NCBI GenBank assembly: GCA_019914945.1
Contig: CM034102.1
Location: forward strand, 6,375,501 to 6,439,500
Source: Typha latifolia
Lineage: Eukaryota > Streptophyta > Magnoliopsida > Poales > Typhaceae
Direction of reading: 5' to 3'
Length of the DNA: 64,000 nucleotides
Shown here: one piece after another, positions 61,297 to 64,000 of the stretch
Layout of the letters: every line of letters starts with the position of its first letter
Position numbering within the stretch: the first letter of the stretch is position 1
Position numbers and translations under genes: made by a program
The notes under the pieces: generated by a model
Databases searched by the model: none
What the model saw: the letters and a program-made list of their open reading frames with translations, nothing else
What the model was told of the DNA's origin: nothing

Positions 61297-63432
61297 TTCC
61301 ACGAAACTTAATGCTGCTCTAATTAAACTAGTGCCGCTAGAACACTCAAATAAGGCAAGCTTTTTAACCATCCGTACACTATTTTAATTTATAGTATAAA
61401 AATTATTTCTTTGCAATAAAGTAAGAAGTATACGTAGCTAAATTTATTATTATTGGATGAGATCTTTATCAGATAAGTTGGATGACATTGAGGAAGAAAT
61501 TTAGAACTCAACACGGACAAAAAAAAAATATTCTTCTTTTCTAGCACATATTTCCTCTTTGCTCTTGATCTATTCTTCTAATCCCCAATCGTCCAAATGG
61601 GCAAATTCTGTTGGATTTGGGACCCAGATCTGGAGGCTCAACAGAAGTATCATTCAAGCACACTGGTGATAGAAGGATGTCAGCTAAAGGCCCTGCACAA
61701 TCCTTCTACTGCATTGGCTCCTCCACCGACAACTGGTACAATGCAAGCAAAGGCTGCCATTAAGGGGCCAATACAAAAGTTTGTGCAACTTTCTTTGCAG
61801 AAACTACTTTGTAAATATATTTACCCATTTAATTACTAGAAAAAAAGAAGACAAAAGATTGTACTATTTGGGTATTCATCAAATTTGAATGATTATCAAA
61901 TCAGGCTTTTTCTTTCTTTTTTTCTTTCTTTCTTTCTTTTATGTAACGTGAGCACAAGCTTATAAACAAGACGAAAATTGGGTGATGTATTTATCAATTG
62001 CGGAGTTTGAAGAGATATATTAGACAAGACGAAACCGTCCTATTCGTTTAAATTTAAACAAAACACTAAACGTTGCTTATAACCAAGACAAACGAATGAT
62101 TTCTTTTAATTTAGTCCCAGAAGTAGTTTAGTATGGCTTATGAGCAGGACAAACGAATGATGATGTCCATGTACTTTAGCTTTCGTGGATTGAAAGGAAA
62201 GTTTACGGGACAACAACCAAGAAACTTATTATCCAATTCGCATGTGGGACGAAAGACAACGAGAGCTCCATGCGAGGGGGTGGATTTCTAATGATGATTC
62301 GAACTTGTAGAAAACAAAAGAAGAATGAAGGGAAGGTTCTCATAATAACCTCTACCTTACATCAATCATGCTTATTAAACTAATTTGATCGATTTGATTA
62401 TAACAAGCATTATTTTAGATAAGATGCTTTCTTCTCTCGTCCTTGTTCTCTTCCTCTAAGAGTAACGGATTAGTATTATGAAAACTCAAAGTCTTGAGTT
62501 TATGCAGGATTAGGATTCTCAAACTTTTTTTAAGGTACATCGATAGGCTAAAAGAATTAATTGATCATATGTCAAATACATCGAAGACAATCAGATATAT
62601 AGAAGGGTGGGGTGAGAAAATGACGACTCTATAACACAAGAATAAACAATAGATGAAAACAAAGTATCAAACCCGATGGCACAAACAAAATGTAAAAAAA
62701 AAAAAAACACAACCTTGGTAGATTAATAGGACCTTGAGTTAGCATGTGGCTTCACCATGATCTAGTGGTCTAAGACAGAGCACGTGAATCCTGAAGGCTG
62801 AAGAATGAAAGATAATCAACCTGCAATAGAAAATGAGGGGAAAAAAAAGAGAAAATAACTGTCCAAAGAGCGGAGATACCCTACTCTCTCTTTCTTGGGA
62901 ATAAGTCTGAAAGAAGAAGAGAAATAAAAAAAAGTCTCATATCCATCATCTTCGAGTTAATTCGAAAGTCTAGCCGAAGAGCCTCCTTGGCCAAGGCGAG
63001 GAGCATAGTGAAAGTGTGAGCAAAGGGAGGAAGAGGATGAGTTTGGCTCCTACTAGGTTCCAACCTTCCATAGTCACCATCGTAAAAGGCAAGCAAAAGA
63101 AAGGGAATGGAGAGGATGAGGTCCACTACTTCACGTCACACTGAAACTCAAGAGATCATTCCATTTAGAGATAATGGAGAAGATTGGAGAAGAGTGGCCA
63201 AGAGAAAGCTTGACATTAGGGCAAGGAGGAAATGCCTCTCACATCCCCTAGTAAGAGTTGCTAAGAGAAAGTAGAGGAAGGCGACACTATTGCTGCGCAA
63301 GGAAGGGGAAAGGGAAGAAACCCTAACAATGCGGCACTTTGCTAGGGTTAGGAAAGAGAAATAAAAAGATGAGCTCATTCTTAGTAAAGTACTTATGTTT
63401 CCTTTATAAATTTTGTTAGAAAAAAAAAGCTT

Positions 63433-63834
63433 GCGTCAAATATATTTTTACCACTTTAATTTGAAACAAAACTGTTTTATTTCCCTGAACTTTGTTTCAT
63501 ATTACTATGCCTTCTTGAACTTTTAACCGAATTACAAATAAAAAAATTGTTAAAAGAGATAGCAAAATGACTTAAATAACTTTACTTCTTTTGAATAAAT
63601 ATGTATGTTGAGATAAATTTCATATTGTAGTGATATAAAGAAACACTTAGAGGGATAAAATATTTTTGTGTGAACTGGTAGTACTTTTAAAAAAAACATG
63701 GACATAGTTAATTTGCATGAAAAATTTAATAGTTGTAACTTAGTCAACAATTTAAGGAGGGATAATGATACAAAGTTCAACTAGGATAAAATAATTTTCA
63801 ACTAAAGTAGAAGGGGTTAATATATATTTAACGC
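63433..63834. mobile_element. Mutator-like MITE with about 80-bp inverted repeats
   Basis: The ends are GCGTCAAATATATTTTTACC and, in reverse, GCGTTAAATATATATTAACC. Inverted similarity continues for about 80 bp through YTGAACTTTGTNTCAT. The flanks AAAAAGCTT (63424-63432) and AAAAAGTTT (63835-63843) match at 8 of 9 positions, fitting a 9-bp Mutator target duplication. No coding content. Confidence 0.75.
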
Positions 63835-64000
63835 AAAAAGTTTATATTTTTACATATTTTCATATTAATTTGTTAATATTTTATAAGATCACTTATGTTT
63901 TCATCAAAGAGACTTCAATTTTAATAGCTAGAAGCATAGCCAAATCTTAGAAGTCTGTGGTAAATGGATACTCTCCTCCAACTGAAAAATTAGTAGAAAA

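Larger units (their letters stand above)
59131..63432. other. Intergenic DNA downstream of MSL
   Basis: No gene supported. It contains a small MITE at 59650-59758, an A23 run at 61274-61296 and a TTTC-rich run at about 61905-61940. A purine-rich block at 62900-63370 encodes only short frames in complement. An 80-codon frame at 61597-61839 starts MGKFCWIWDPDLEAQQ. It has protein-like composition but no recognisable domain or splice partners. Confidence 0.5.

Noticed and set aside
61597..61839. 80-codon frame starting MGKFCWIWDPD
   Set aside because: Protein-like composition, but no recognised domain, no splice partners, and AT-rich surroundings; left unannotated as a gene.
1..64000. CRISPR arrays, bacterial operons, tRNA and rRNA genes
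   Set aside because: The DNA is plant nuclear; the regular repeats seen are minisatellites or tandem duplications, and no cloverleaf or rRNA sequence was recognised.

Overview
The window is nuclear DNA of a flowering plant. The two genes have plant-type GT-AG introns, one gene encodes a cell-wall hydroxyproline arabinosyltransferase, the other a plastid MscS-like channel, and the rest is dominated by plant-type transposable elements. A monocot is favoured, on weak grounds: the first RRA exon is clearly GC-rich compared with the second, and there are several GC-rich non-autonomous elements. I cannot name a species.

Two intact-looking genes lie in tandem on the + strand. The first (23775-29203, two exons) encodes a GT77 arabinosyltransferase of the RRA family, 416 aa. 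The second (coding 32045-58974, 13 coding exons plus a 5'UTR exon and intron) encodes an MSL2/MSL3-type plastid mechanosensitive channel of 673 aa. I read every MSL exon and checked that the phases join into one open frame. The gene covers about 27 kb only because introns 2, 3, 6 and 11 are swollen by repeats. The two proteins act in different compartments (Golgi wall-protein glycosylation, plastid envelope), and nothing suggests joint regulation beyond adjacency.

Layout: 1-9168 is AT-rich intergenic DNA with a decayed long LTR (end near 4570), a 104-bp tandem duplication and one minus-strand exon-like fragment. 9169-15489 is a nested transposon block: a small Mutator-like element with a 9-bp target duplication, then a second Mutator-like element interrupted by a GC-rich hAT element (8-bp duplication) and a 2.8-kb solo LTR (5-bp duplication). 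15490-23440 holds a LINE copy whose two halves face opposite ways, an AT-rich Mutator-like element carrying an 80-bp minisatellite, and a second LINE 3' relic ending about 330 bp upstream of RRA. 23441-31300 is RRA and its flanks. 31300-59130 is the MSL gene, whose introns hold MITEs, a GC-rich foldback, a 108-bp tandem repeat, a non-autonomous LTR element bracketed by a 0.65-kb direct repeat, and an antisense Ty1-copia relic. 59131-64000 is intergenic, with a small MITE and a Mutator-like MITE.

I found no evidence of a new multi-gene system. The items most worth checking are the nested and gene-fragment-carrying elements, the inverted LINE, the intronic foldback and repeat-bracketed LTR element, and the paired upstream ORFs of the MSL mRNA.
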